This document shows positions 1 to 8,717 of a DNA stretch of 50,937 bases, one piece after another. The stretch comes from UBA1447 sp964568955 (GTDB taxonomy: Bacteria > Bacillota > Clostridia > Oscillospirales > Acutalibacteraceae), in the NCBI GenBank assembly GCA_964568955.1, contig CAZMSM010000008.1:1-50937 (forward strand), given 5' to 3'. Position 1 is the stretch's first letter, and each line of letters opens with the position of its first letter. The translations under genes and the position numbers were made by a program. Below the pieces are notes generated by a model. It had not been told where the DNA came from. It made no database searches and worked only from the letters and a program-made list of their open reading frames with translations.

Positions 1-569
1 TGGGCAGTTACGAGCAAGACAACAACACCGACAACGGCAAGGAAAACGTTACTTGGCTTGTGCTGGCTGTCGAGGGCAAGAAGGCATTGCTGGTGTCCGA
101 AAAAGTTTTGGACACGAAAAAATACAACGAAGAAAAAGTGGATATAACTTGGGAAAACAGTACCCTACGCACTTGGCTAAACAAAGATTTTTTGAATGCG
201 GTTTTTGAAAAGAAAGAAGCGAAAAAAGTCGTTGAAACAACGGTTAAAAATGCGGACAACTCAAAACACGGCACCGCCGGTGGTAATGACACCAAGGACA
301 AAATCTTTCTCCTGAGTATTGATGAAGCGGAAAAATATTTTGCAACCGATGAATTGCGCAGGTCAAAGGGGACTGAGTTTGCAGCAAGCACCGGTCTTAA
401 GCTGGATAAATCCATCTTATACGCCGGAAACAGCGTTTGGTGGCTTCGCACCCCGGGGCTAAAGGCCTACCACGCATGTTATGTAAACAATGACGGCGTC
501 ATCTATCCGACAGTAAATGTCAATATCGAAAAATTTGGCGTTCGCCCGGCCATGTGGGTTAAACAATAG
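1..569 (+). CDS. DUF6273 domain protein, C-terminal part (5' end outside window)
   Basis: The reading frame is open from base 3 to the stop at 567-569, so the start lies upstream. The first internal Met is at 60. The visible ~188 residues match the DUF6273 pattern: a STLRTWLN segment near residue 52, a DKIFLLSIDEAEKYF block, a WWLRTPG motif and a C-terminal FGVRPAMWV end. DUF6273 domains occur at the C-termini of secreted or surface proteins of gut Clostridia, often after repeat or bacterial Ig-like regions; that part cannot be seen here. The role is unknown. A strong hairpin terminator follows 57 bp after the stop. I am confident of the domain, not of any function. Confidence 0.75.
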   Translation, partial: GSYEQDNNTDNGKENVTWLVLAVEGKKALLVSEKVLDTKKYNEEKVDITWENSTLRTWLNKDFLNAVFEKKEAKKVVETTVKNADNSKHGTAGGNDTKDKIFLLSIDEAEKYFATDELRRSKGTEFAASTGLKLDKSILYAGNSVWWLRTPGLKAYHACYVNNDGVIYPTVNVNIEKFGVRPAMWVKQ

Positions 570-626
570 CGGTTTGCTCCTATCGTGCGCCTGTCAATCG
601 GCATACTGTGCAAATGAATAATAATA

Positions 627-661
627 AGCAGCATCGAAAAAAAGTTTTCGATGCTGCTTTT
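627..661. terminator. Bidirectional rho-independent terminator between convergent genes
   Basis: A perfect 14-bp inverted repeat lies at 627-640 (AGCAGCATCGAAAA) and 645-658, with an AAAG loop, followed by TTTTAT on the plus strand. The minus strand runs into an A/T-rich tract. It separates the plus-strand DUF6273 gene from the minus-strand GH89 gene and can serve both. Confidence 0.9.
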
Positions 662-685
662 ATCTTGGCGTTTCAAAAAACCTGT

Positions 686-2797
686 CTAGTCTTCGGTTAT
701 TGCCTTGCGGTATTTGTTGAGCAGTTCCCTTGCCACAGCCTTTGTGTTCTCGCTAGAAGGCTCTTCGGGCCGGTATGTGGCAATCCAGCCGCGTTCGAGT
801 TTTTCCATGTTGCGATAAAAGCCGCTGCCTCTGTAATCATTTCGGCCAAACGGTTGCTTGCGTGTTACGGTTGAAACCCGCCGAAAGCCTTTAAAGTTGC
901 CTGCTAGCATTTCGAAAAACATTCGCCAGCGAGGGCCGTAATATGTTTTGACAAGGCCGCTCCATTCCCGCCACGCCATGTCATAAAGAAGGGTGTTATT
1001 CAGTGGCCCCCAAAGTGTTAATTGTTCCAAAACGTTGATTTCAAAATTTTGTTTATCAACATCTGCGATGGCGGCATCCCGGGCCTCGGCTAGCCATTTT
1101 GAAAGTGTCAGCTCGCTTCTCGTGTGCAGCAAACGATCCGTGTCTTCCAACAGTCTTAAAAATGCGTTGGAGCTTACCTCGAATTTCCCCGGGTCCTTTG
1201 CCCTATAGGCTTCCATGACATCCCTGTATAATACGCGGGCATGGTTGCTGAGTGTTTGCCTTGCTAAATCACACACATCATAATAATATCCGTCAGTCTC
1301 GGCTTTTTTCGCAATCAGCATGGCGTCTGCGGCGTAAAAAAGCTGTTTGTTGTCGTAGCGTAGCTCCATCGTGTCACCGATGGCTGTGTGGGTAAGCTCG
1401 GTGGATGGCCGCGCGCAAATAAGGGATCCGGTTTCCGGCCCTGTACATTGTTCAGAGTAGCAGGTATCTTTCAAAGCTAACACAGCATCCAAGAGACATT
1501 CTTCGTCACTACCGTAACGCCTTTGCGCATAGCGTTTGAGCCATTCGTCCAAATCAGTAGCCTTGTTTTGCGTGAGCATCTCGAGGGCTAAATCAAAGTA
1601 GAGGGGATTTTGGTCGAGGCTTTCCGGGAAAATTCCGGTGCCGATGAGGTTGGGGTAATTTGATTTTTTCTGCATATAAGGGTTCTGCGAAAGAGCCTTT
1701 ATACTGCCGTGCAAGGTGTTCCTGCCGCCGACATTATTTTTTGTTCCGAGGATAAAATTATACCCCCAATACCCATCCGTTGACGTATGACCGTTGCCGT
1801 CCATGTCAAGGATGAGCAAGCGGTCTTTCGGTACCGCTTTTACCATCTTTTCTTTTATATGGTCGCCCTGCATGACCCAAACAGATTCGCTGTCAAAAGA
1901 TTGATACAGGTCGGACACGGCCTTGCCCAGGCTTTTAAAATATTCACCGCTTCTGGCGGAAATTGTGCTGTCGTAAAGCGGGTCACATGCATAATAATGG
2001 TTCGCGCCAAGCAGTCGGAGTTGTTTTTCAAGCAACGCCTTTCCGAATTTTCTGAAATAGGGGTCAGACGGCTCAATTTGATACGTCGTCGCATAATTAT
2101 TCCATGCCGGATTATGCCGTAACCTTACCTTCTTCAGCAACCGTATGATCGTTCTCGGCACATGTCCGGAAAACCCCTGCATAATGGGTGTCATCCCCAG
2201 TTCGGTTTCTCGCTTGATGATCTTCTTGCCAAGCTCAAGGCGTTGCTCAACATATTCGGGGTCCGTTAAGGCAAGGTTGCTGTCAAAGTGGGTCATCAAT
2301 TGCCAACTCCAATAGCAAGGGCCGGAAATGAATTGCAAGGCTCCTTGCTCACTATAGCCAAAATCGCGTAATGTATGGTACCACACCGCCTCACTCCCGA
2401 CAATCGAAAGCGGCATATTGATTCCGTTCATTGCCATAAAATCGATTTCTCTTTCCCAACGCTCCCAATTCCACCACACAGCGGAATAGGCAAAGGCCCT
2501 GTAATTCATAAACACACGTTTATCCTGCTCGATGGTATGTGTGATTTTTTCTTCCGGTAAAGGGGCGGAGTCGACTTTTAGGCGCGTATTGCCGCACCAG
2601 GCCAAATTCACATCACAGTAATCTTTTAGGTACCGGTAATAAGCCATAGCAAGGCTTATGGTGCAATCTCCCCGCAAAACTATTTTTCCGTTTTGAGCCT
2701 CAATTTCATACCTGCTTTTACCGTGTGTTTTTTCAATGGTCTCGGTTATAAAAGCAAGGGAAATCGCCGGTGTATTACGTTTAATTAAATCATGCAT
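686..2797 (-). CDS. GH89 alpha-N-acetylglucosaminidase (NAGLU family)
   Basis: This is a glycoside hydrolase family 89 enzyme that removes terminal alpha-linked GlcNAc, for example from mucin-type glycans. Visible family blocks are WNWERWEREIDFMAMNGIN, FSGHVP near residue 206, the RLLILDMDGN region, and GIFPESLDQN near residue 390, where the Glu matches the family nucleophile. Length is about 703 aa, typical for the catalytic and C-terminal domains. The start is uncertain: the frame stays open up to 2932, but AAGGA sits just before 2809, so ATG 2809, GTG 2803 (best spacing) and ATG 2797 are all possible. I give 2797 as the shortest. No signal peptide is seen from these starts, so the enzyme is probably cytoplasmic. 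The longer upstream extension is hydrophobic at its start but has no ribosome site, and I reject it. Confidence 0.88.
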   Translation of the reverse strand: MHDLIKRNTPAISLAFITETIEKTHGKSRYEIEAQNGKIVLRGDCTISLAMAYYRYLKDYCDVNLAWCGNTRLKVDSAPLPEEKITHTIEQDKRVFMNYRAFAYSAVWWNWERWEREIDFMAMNGINMPLSIVGSEAVWYHTLRDFGYSEQGALQFISGPCYWSWQLMTHFDSNLALTDPEYVEQRLELGKKIIKRETELGMTPIMQGFSGHVPRTIIRLLKKVRLRHNPAWNNYATTYQIEPSDPYFRKFGKALLEKQLRLLGANHYYACDPLYDSTISARSGEYFKSLGKAVSDLYQSFDSESVWVMQGDHIKEKMVKAVPKDRLLILDMDGNGHTSTDGYWGYNFILGTKNNVGGRNTLHGSIKALSQNPYMQKKSNYPNLIGTGIFPESLDQNPLYFDLALEMLTQNKATDLDEWLKRYAQRRYGSDEECLLDAVLALKDTCYSEQCTGPETGSLICARPSTELTHTAIGDTMELRYDNKQLFYAADAMLIAKKAETDGYYYDVCDLARQTLSNHARVLYRDVMEAYRAKDPGKFEVSSNAFLRLLEDTDRLLHTRSELTLSKWLAEARDAAIADVDKQNFEINVLEQLTLWGPLNNTLLYDMAWREWSGLVKTYYGPRWRMFFEMLAGNFKGFRRVSTVTRKQPFGRNDYRGSGFYRNMEKLERGWIATYRPEEPSSENTKAVARELLNKYRKAITED

Positions 2798-2842
2798 CTG
2801 CACATACATTCCTTTCCGTGGGAATATCTGATAACCTGCATC

Positions 2843-2871
2843 AGTATAACAAAAAAAGCAAGACGGCACAA
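2843..2871 (-). promoter_or_regulatory. Candidate promoter for the GH89 gene
   Basis: On the minus strand a -35 TTGTGC (2871-2866) is separated by 17 bp from a -10 TATACT (2848-2843). It lies about 35-45 bp upstream of the preferred start codons, so the longer open frame reaching 2932 would begin upstream of the promoter. Confidence 0.5.
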
Positions 2872-2959
2872 GTTCTGCGTAAAAATCTATAAAATCTGAA
2901 TGAAAAAACAAAAAACCCAACAAAAAGAGCAAATCAACATACCAAAGCGATTGCGATTG

Positions 2960-2968
2960 TGCTATAAT
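2960..2968 (+). promoter_or_regulatory. Extended -10 promoter for bioY
   Basis: TGCTATAAT is an extended -10 (TGnTATAAT) with no convincing -35. It leaves a leader of about 110 nt before the bioY GTG. I looked for a BirA-type biotin operator dyad in this leader and did not see one. Confidence 0.5.
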
Positions 2969-3084
2969 GACATTGCATAAATTTCAGCGGATAAACCAAC
3001 CGGACCAATCAAAAAAAACAAGCGGGGTCGACCACAGCGCAATGTGTGAAGAACGATTGCATCAACACGAACAGGGTGAACTGA

Positions 3085-3705
3085 GTGAAAAAAAGCGAAC
3101 AACGGTTAAACATATATTCAGTCGTTCTTTGTGCCGTGTTCGCAGGGCTTATTGTTGTTGGTGCCTTTTTAAGAATGCCTTTTTACCCTGTACCGGCTAC
3201 TTTACAAGTGACATTCGTCCTTTTGGCGGGCATGATGCTTGGCGGTAAACGAGGGGCGATAGCAGCGTTTGTTTATTTGGCTATAGGACTTGCAGGGGTG
3301 CCGGTGTTTGCGCTGGGCGGTGGCTTGAGCTATTTGCTGCAACCGACTTTTGGCTATATCATGGGCTTTATCCCGGCAGCCTATATAACAGGAAGAATTG
3401 TTGAAAAATCAGGGCGTTCAACCTACAAGAGCTATTTTGGGGCAAGCCTCGCGGGGCTGCTGGTTGTTTATTCTATCGGTATCGTTTATTTTTATTTTTT
3501 ATCACGTTTTTATCTTAACCGGGAAATTGGTTTGTGGTACTTACTTGCAAACTGCTTGTTGCTGACTTTACCCGGCGATGTTCTTTTCTGCGGGGCAGGC
3601 GCCATACTGGCCAAAAGAATGAAACCGATGACCATTGTTTATTTTAACAGTGAATTCAAAAGCATAAAAAGTGAAAACAGCGCAACGGAAAGTTCATCTC
3701 AATAA
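3085..3705 (+). CDS. bioY: BioY, biotin-specific S component of an ECF transporter
   Basis: BioY is the membrane substrate-binding subunit that takes up biotin, usually with a shared EcfA/EcfA'/EcfT energising module that is not in this window. The 206-aa product has about six hydrophobic segments and the family blocks FYPVPATLQVTFVLLAGMML, GKRGA and GLAGVPVFALGGG near residues 72-84, plus QPTFGYIMGF. It starts at GTG 3085 with AGGGTGA just upstream. The C-terminal ~15 residues are polar and overlap the upstream region of the next gene. It stands alone without bio synthesis genes, which suggests biotin scavenging. Confidence 0.92.
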   Translation: MKKSEQRLNIYSVVLCAVFAGLIVVGAFLRMPFYPVPATLQVTFVLLAGMMLGGKRGAIAAFVYLAIGLAGVPVFALGGGLSYLLQPTFGYIMGFIPAAYITGRIVEKSGRSTYKSYFGASLAGLLVVYSIGIVYFYFLSRFYLNREIGLWYLLANCLLLTLPGDVLFCGAGAILAKRMKPMTIVYFNSEFKSIKSENSATESSSQ

Positions 3706-3724
3706 AAGGATTTTGGAAAGGAAA

Positions 3725-4456
3725 ATGGGTAAAAAGGACATGAAGATAATAGTTTGTGAAAACGCAAAGGAGCTTGGCAAAAAGGCGGCAGAACTTGCGG
3801 CGGAATACCTGCAAGAACGAATCAAGCAAAACGGAACCGCCAGAATCGTTGTTTCAACCGGCGCATCTCAATTCGATACCTTCCAAGCGCTCATCGCATC
3901 CGATATTGAATGGTCAAAGGTAGAAATGTTCCATCTCGATGAATATTTCGGCCTGGCGGAAAGCCATCCCGCAAGCTTCAGGAAGTACCTCAAGGAGCGC
4001 TTCGTTTCAAAGGTCAACCTGCTTGGCGTAAACTTTGTGGACGGTACGACTGAAAATATTCAAGAGGTTTCCAAAAAACTGCTTGAAAAACCGGTAGATT
4101 TGGGAATTATCGGCATTGGCGAAAACGCACACATCGCTTTCAATGACCCGCCGGCAGATTTTACAACAACCGACCCCTATATTCTTGTGAACCTTGATGA
4201 GGACTGCAAGAACCAGCAAGTTGGCGAAGGTTGGTTTGCGACAGTTGATGATGTGCCAAAACAAGCGGTCTCCATGTCCGTTCACCAAATTTTGCAATGT
4301 GAGAAAATTATTTCCTGCGTGCCCTACACTGTCAAAGCGAAAGCCGTGGCGGCCACGGTAAACAGCGAAATTGACAATAATATCCCGGCAACAATTCTCA
4401 AAACCCACAACGACTGGACCCTGCTTTTGGACAAGAATTCCGCAGCACTCCTATAG
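3725..4456 (+). CDS. NagB-like glucosamine-6-phosphate deaminase/isomerase family protein
   Basis: The 243-aa product belongs to the glucosamine-6-phosphate isomerase/6-phosphogluconolactonase fold. Visible motifs are the phosphate loop VSTGASQFDTF, MFHLDEYFG with Asp72, and GIGENAHIAFNDPP. In E. coli NagB the last block reads GNDGHIAFNEP with catalytic Asp141, His143 and Glu148. Here the His is kept (His136), but the Asp position is Asn134 (with Glu133 beside it) and Glu148 is replaced by Asp. This marks a divergent NagB-like subfamily, so a role as classical NagB is not assured. ATG 3725 is chosen because GGAAAGG precedes it; ATG 3740 is an alternative. It overlaps nothing and lies 25 bp before an amidohydrolase gene, with which it is probably co-transcribed. 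Confidence 0.8.
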   Translation: MGKKDMKIIVCENAKELGKKAAELAAEYLQERIKQNGTARIVVSTGASQFDTFQALIASDIEWSKVEMFHLDEYFGLAESHPASFRKYLKERFVSKVNLLGVNFVDGTTENIQEVSKKLLEKPVDLGIIGIGENAHIAFNDPPADFTTTDPYILVNLDEDCKNQQVGEGWFATVDDVPKQAVSMSVHQILQCEKIISCVPYTVKAKAVAATVNSEIDNNIPATILKTHNDWTLLLDKNSAALL

Positions 4457-4481
4457 AGAATTTAGAACGTGAGGTGAGAAA

Positions 4482-5768
4482 ATGCTTTTTAAGACGATTG
4501 ATATTCTGGACGAAAACCTCAACCACTTAAAAAATCAATATGTTGGCATCACCGACGATAAGGTCGAGTATATCGGCAGTGAAAAGCCGAAAAAATCTTA
4601 CGGTGAGGAATACGACGCAAGCGGCAAGCTTTTGATGGCAGGTCTATATAATTCACACACACACTCGCCAATGAACCTGTTAAGAGGTTATGCCGAAAAT
4701 TTGACCCTGCACGACTGGCTTCACGAAAAAGTTTTTCCATTTGAAGCAAAGCTGACAGGCGACGACATCTATAACGGCACCATGCTTGCCGTGGCGGAAA
4801 TGATTCGTTTTGGCACGGTTTCTTTTACGGATATGTATTACATGGGCGAGCAAATCTATCGCGCCGTTGCCGAAAGTGGTATGAAATGCAACTTCAGTTA
4901 CGGTGTTACCTGTTTTGATGACAGCAGTTACAGCGATTTGCGGGTTTACAAAGAGTCGCAAAAGCTTATCGAAACTTGTCACAAGACCCAAGACGGGCGC
5001 TTCAAGGTGGATTTGAGTATTCATGGTGAGTACACATCCACCCCGCATGTTGTGGCGGCCGTCGCGGAACACGCCGCGAGGGAGAAGGTCAATATTCATA
5101 TCCATTTGTCGGAATCACAAGACGAGCATGATGCCTGTAAGCAGCGCAACGGCAAAACCCCTGCACGTTATTTTTACGACCTTGGGGTTTTTGATATGCC
5201 CACAACTGCTGCCCACTGCGTTTGGCTTGAAGATGAAGATATGGATATCCTGCGTGAGAAAGGCGTTACCGTTGCTGCGTGCCCGGTTAGCAATTTAAAA
5301 CTGGCCAGTGGCTTTAGCCGTGTTGATAAAATGATACAAGACGGGATGAAGGTTGCTATCGGGACAGACAGTGCCGCGAGCAACAATAATTTAAACCTGT
5401 TTAAAGACATACATTTGTTTTCCATTCTCTATAAGGCTACCTCCGGCAATCCGGCGGTTATTACCCCCAAACAGGCGATTACGGCGGCCACGGCAGCCGG
5501 TGCTGCAGCTCAGGGCAGGCAGGACAGCGGCGTGCTGAAAGTCGGCGCAAAGGCGGATTTGATCGTTCTGGACACATCCCTGCCACATGTGGTGCCCGTT
5601 CATGATATGCTCAACAACCTTGTTTTTGCAACGCAAGGCAGTGATGTTTGCCTGACAATGGTTGACGGCAAGGTGCTTTATAAAGATGGTGCGTATTTGA
5701 CGCTGGACATTGAAAAGGTAGTGTATAACGCAAAGAAGTCCACTCAAAGCATTTTGGACAAACTTTAA
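4482..5768 (+). CDS. Amidohydrolase of the MTA/SAH-deaminase (MtaD/SsnA/AtzA-like) group
   Basis: This is a metal-dependent amidohydrolase, 428 aa, of the subgroup that deaminates adenosine-like or other amino-purine/pyrimidine substrates in the cytoplasm. Metal-site motifs are all present: HTH at residues 59-61 (NSHTHSPMNLLRG), NIHIHLSES, AAHCVWLEDEDM, and GTDSAASNNNLNLF. The N-terminal beta sandwich and the C-terminal KVGAKADLIVLD strap are typical. It starts at ATG 4482 behind GTGAGG. It is flanked by a NagB-like gene and a histidine phosphatase gene, a cluster whose joint substrate I cannot deduce. The exact substrate (methylthioadenosine, S-adenosylhomocysteine, 5'-deoxyadenosine or another) is not readable from sequence alone. 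Confidence 0.85.
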   Translation: MLFKTIDILDENLNHLKNQYVGITDDKVEYIGSEKPKKSYGEEYDASGKLLMAGLYNSHTHSPMNLLRGYAENLTLHDWLHEKVFPFEAKLTGDDIYNGTMLAVAEMIRFGTVSFTDMYYMGEQIYRAVAESGMKCNFSYGVTCFDDSSYSDLRVYKESQKLIETCHKTQDGRFKVDLSIHGEYTSTPHVVAAVAEHAAREKVNIHIHLSESQDEHDACKQRNGKTPARYFYDLGVFDMPTTAAHCVWLEDEDMDILREKGVTVAACPVSNLKLASGFSRVDKMIQDGMKVAIGTDSAASNNNLNLFKDIHLFSILYKATSGNPAVITPKQAITAATAAGAAAQGRQDSGVLKVGAKADLIVLDTSLPHVVPVHDMLNNLVFATQGSDVCLTMVDGKVLYKDGAYLTLDIEKVVYNAKKSTQSILDKL

Positions 5769-5792
5769 CAATGAATAACGGAGACTGTAACG

Positions 5793-6500
5793 ATGCCTGA
5801 TGAATTCAAATTACAAATTTATATAACTCGCCACGGGGAAAGCTTGGGGAACATTCCGCAAATTTCCCCCGGGCAAGAAGAAAAAGAGAAAACAGCCGCC
5901 CAGCGACACGATCCGGAACTTACCGCGCTTGGTAAAAAGCAAGCAACACAGCTTGGCGAAAGGCTCAAAGCGCAAAAATTTGACGCTATTTTTTCCAGCC
6001 CACTTATCAGAGCGGTTTTAACAGCGCATGAGACCTCCATTCGCCAGCCGGGCGACGCTGTACCTATTGAGCTGATTCGTGACTTAGTGGAAACCGGCAC
6101 GCCTTGGGACTATTCGGGTCACAGTGTGCAAGCCATTCAAAGCCGTGGTGCGAAGGCGCTTGCCCCTCGTTTTATTCAAAACGACGCTGCCCACTGGATT
6201 GCGGCAGAAAAGATTGATGAACAACAAGCGCATTTAAACAGAGCCGAGGGATGCATCCGTTATTTTAAAGACCGCTTTCAAAACGGAGAAAAAATACTCG
6301 TTGTTGCCCACGGCACTTACAACACTTATCTTATTAGGGCTGCGTTGGCCCTCAATAATACGAACGACTTTAATTTTTGCCAGGAAAACACAGCGTTGAC
6401 AAAAATCAAGTACTTCCTTGACGGTAAGGCGCGCCTTTCCTACTCAAATGATACCTCACACTTATATGCAGAAAATAAGCATTTAACTTTTTCACTGTGA
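5793..6500 (+). CDS. Histidine phosphatase superfamily protein (phosphoglycerate-mutase-like)
   Basis: The 235-aa product has the superfamily signature ITRHGESLGN at residues 11-20, with His14 as the expected phospho-acceptor, and a second catalytic His in VVAHGTYNTYLIR near residue 170. FSSPLIRAVLTA is the usual third block. It could be a sugar-phosphate or nucleotide phosphatase; the substrate is unknown. It starts 24 bp after the amidohydrolase stop with GGAG upstream, so it is probably the last gene of that operon. It is not a recognisable histidinol-phosphate phosphatase. Confidence 0.8.
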   Translation: MPDEFKLQIYITRHGESLGNIPQISPGQEEKEKTAAQRHDPELTALGKKQATQLGERLKAQKFDAIFSSPLIRAVLTAHETSIRQPGDAVPIELIRDLVETGTPWDYSGHSVQAIQSRGAKALAPRFIQNDAAHWIAAEKIDEQQAHLNRAEGCIRYFKDRFQNGEKILVVAHGTYNTYLIRAALALNNTNDFNFCQENTALTKIKYFLDGKARLSYSNDTSHLYAENKHLTFSL

Positions 6501-6589
6501 GGCTTTATCGCATATGCTGTCAAGGCATGGATTTAGAGCAGACTGGGGATGCTTCAAGCAAACTTCATTAGCATAATACGATTTTTGTC

Positions 6590-6618
6590 TTTACACCTTT
6601 GGGTAAATAAAGTAAAAT
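6590..6618 (+). promoter_or_regulatory. Promoter of the pyrH-polC operon
   Basis: A -35 TTTACA (6590-6595), a 17-bp spacer and a -10 TAAAAT (6613-6618) lie 27 bp before the pyrH start, giving a very short leader. This is the only good promoter seen before the his promoter at 16483. Confidence 0.7.
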
Positions 6619-6644
6619 GTTAGAAGGAAAAAGGGGGAGGTTAC

Positions 6645-7358
6645 ATGATGCAACCTGTTTACAAAAGGATTCTTTTAAAACTCAGCGGCGAAGCTCTTTC
6701 CGGTGGGCAAAAGCACGGGATTGATTTTGACACAGTGCTTGGAATTTGTTCGGCAATTAAAGAATGCGTATGTATGGGGGTGGAAATAGGGCTTGTAGTC
6801 GGTGGTGGCAACTTCTGGCGTGGCCGTTCAAGCAGAGATATGGATAGGACCCGGGCAGACCATATGGGGATGCTTGCAACTGTAATCAACTCACTTGCTT
6901 TGGCAGACGCACTCGAGCAGCTTGATGTCCCCGTCAGGGTTCAGACGGCTATCAGCATGCAACAGATAGCCGAACCGTACATCCGCAACAAAGCGACGAC
7001 ACATTTAAACAACGGCAGAGTGGTCATTTTCGGCTGCGGCACAGGCAATCCTTTCTTTACGACCGATACCGCAGCGGCACTCAGAGCGGCGGAAATTGGG
7101 GCGGAAATCATTTTCAAAGCCACCAATGTGGATGGCGTGTTTGATAAAGATCCCAATGAGTTTTCGGATGCTCGCAAATATGAAACGTTGACTTACAGTC
7201 AGGTCTTGAATAAAAATCTTAAAGTGATGGACAGTACGGCCGCATCCCTTTGCAGGGACAATGGAATTCCGATTCTGGTGTTCAACCTGAACGAACCTCG
7301 TAATATTGTTGCCGCTGTTTGCGGTGAAAAAATAGGAACAATCGTTAAGGAGGATTAA
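6645..7358 (+). CDS. pyrH: UMP kinase
   Basis: PyrH phosphorylates UMP to UDP with ATP in pyrimidine nucleotide synthesis. The 237-aa product has the amino-acid-kinase fold motifs RILLKLSGEAL near the N-terminus, VGGGNFWRGR near residue 52, a TRADHMGMLATVIN block, and IIFKATNVDGVFDKDP. The strong ribosome site GGGGGAGG precedes tandem ATGs at 6645 and 6648; spacing slightly favours the second. It is the first gene of a long housekeeping operon and its stop overlaps the frr start region. Confidence 0.97.
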   Translation: MMQPVYKRILLKLSGEALSGGQKHGIDFDTVLGICSAIKECVCMGVEIGLVVGGGNFWRGRSSRDMDRTRADHMGMLATVINSLALADALEQLDVPVRVQTAISMQQIAEPYIRNKATTHLNNGRVVIFGCGTGNPFFTTDTAAALRAAEIGAEIIFKATNVDGVFDKDPNEFSDARKYETLTYSQVLNKNLKVMDSTAASLCRDNGIPILVFNLNEPRNIVAAVCGEKIGTIVKED

Positions 7359-7915
7359 TGATGAACGAAGTTTATGAAACGGTAAAGGAAAAAATGGGCA
7401 AGACAATCAACGTGTTAAAAAGCGAATACTCTTTGATAAGAGCCGGCAGGGCAAACGCTTCGGTGTTGGACAAAATTAGGGTTGATTATTACGGTGTGCC
7501 GACGCCCATCAATCAAATGGCGGCAATTTCCGTTGCGGAGGCAAAAGTTCTTACGATTCAACCTTGGGATATTTCAACCCTCCACACAATTGAAAAAGCC
7601 ATTCAAACCTCTGATTTAGGCATCAATCCGCAGAATGATGGGCGCATTATCCGTCTTGTGTTTCCTCAGCAAACAGAGGACAGGCGCCGTGAGATTGTCA
7701 GAGAAGTCAACAAGCTGGCTGAAGATTCTAAAATAGCTGTGCGTTCCATCCGCAGAGAAGGCATGGAAAGATTTAAAAAGATGGAAAAAGCGTCCGAAAT
7801 TACCGAAGACGATTACAAAATCGGCGAAAAAGAGCTTCAGGAAATTACCGACAGCTTTACCAAAGAAATTGACGTCATTGCAGCCGAAAAAGAAACGGAG
7901 ATTATGGAAATCTAA
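7358..7915 (+). CDS. frr: Ribosome recycling factor
   Basis: RRF splits post-termination ribosomes together with EF-G. The 185-aa product has the usual length and the family blocks LIRAGRANASVLDKIRVDYY and IQPWDIS, followed by FPQQTEDRRREIV. Tandem ATGs at 7358 and 7361 follow GGAGG; the second has the better spacing. The first ATG overlaps the pyrH stop by one base, so translation is coupled. Confidence 0.97.
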   Translation: MMNEVYETVKEKMGKTINVLKSEYSLIRAGRANASVLDKIRVDYYGVPTPINQMAAISVAEAKVLTIQPWDISTLHTIEKAIQTSDLGINPQNDGRIIRLVFPQQTEDRRREIVREVNKLAEDSKIAVRSIRREGMERFKKMEKASEITEDDYKIGEKELQEITDSFTKEIDVIAAEKETEIMEI

Positions 7916-7932
7916 TGCGGGAGGCGCAACTC

Positions 7933-8652
7933 ATGCTCAACACTTCATCCATCCCCGCACATATTGGCATTATCATGGACGGCAACGGTCGCTGGGCCCG
8001 CAACAAGGGATTACCGCGCACACAAGGGCATAAGCAAGGCGCAAAAACCTTTCGGACAATTTGTGAGTACGCTGCGGACATCGGCATTGAATACTTGACA
8101 TTTTACGCTTTTTCCACCGAGAACTGGTCCCGTCCGCAGGAAGAAATTAATGCGGTAATGGACTTGTTCAGAGATTACCTCCAAGAAGCACAAGAGCGTA
8201 AGGAAGAAAACAAGGGGAAAGGCTTTAAGCTGCGGTATATCGGTGACACGTCGGCCTTACCCGCGGACATCGTAGAGCTGATTGATATCGCCGAGCGGGA
8301 AACTGCAATGGCCGACAAAACCACCGTCAACCTCGCCGTCAATTACGGCGGCAGGCAGGAAATTTTACGCGCTGTACAAGGTTTGGCAAAAAAGATTACG
8401 TCGGGTGAAATCGAACCGGACGCCTTAACACTTGCCGATATTGAGGCCGGTCTTTATACCGCAGGCCAACCTGACCCTGACCTTATTATTCGGCCCAGCG
8501 GGGAGTATAGGTTGTCAAATTTTCTTATTTGGCAGGCAGCTTATTCGGAATTCTGGTTTTCGGATATATTGTGGCCTGATTTCACAACCGACGATTTAGA
8601 TGACGCAATCAACGATTTTGCGAAACGTAACAGACGGTTTGGCGGAGTTTGA
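7933..8652 (+). CDS. uppS: Undecaprenyl diphosphate synthase (isoprenyl transferase)
   Basis: This cis-prenyltransferase makes undecaprenyl diphosphate, the lipid carrier for cell-wall synthesis. The 239-aa product shows HIGIIMDGNGRWA with catalytic Asp16, the YLTFYAFSTENWSRP block, and the C-terminal DPDLIIRPSGEYRLSNFL and WQAAYSEFWF motifs. GGGAGG at 7919-7924 sets ATG 7933 as the start, although an in-frame ATG overlaps the frr stop at 7915. It lies in the pyrH operon. Confidence 0.96.
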   Translation: MLNTSSIPAHIGIIMDGNGRWARNKGLPRTQGHKQGAKTFRTICEYAADIGIEYLTFYAFSTENWSRPQEEINAVMDLFRDYLQEAQERKEENKGKGFKLRYIGDTSALPADIVELIDIAERETAMADKTTVNLAVNYGGRQEILRAVQGLAKKITSGEIEPDALTLADIEAGLYTAGQPDPDLIIRPSGEYRLSNFLIWQAAYSEFWFSDILWPDFTTDDLDDAINDFAKRNRRFGGV

Positions 8653-8717
8653 CAGACGGTCTGTCTTTTATAAGGCAAACTCGTCATGCGGCAAAAATTC
8701 AGAAGAGAAGGTTTAAA

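Noticed and set aside
2798..2932. N-terminal extension of the GH89 gene as a signal peptide
   Set aside because: The extension crosses the candidate promoter and has no ribosome site at its ATG, so initiation downstream is more likely.
2969..3084. BirA operator or riboswitch before bioY
   Set aside because: No biotin operator dyad or known riboswitch core was seen in the ~110-nt leader.
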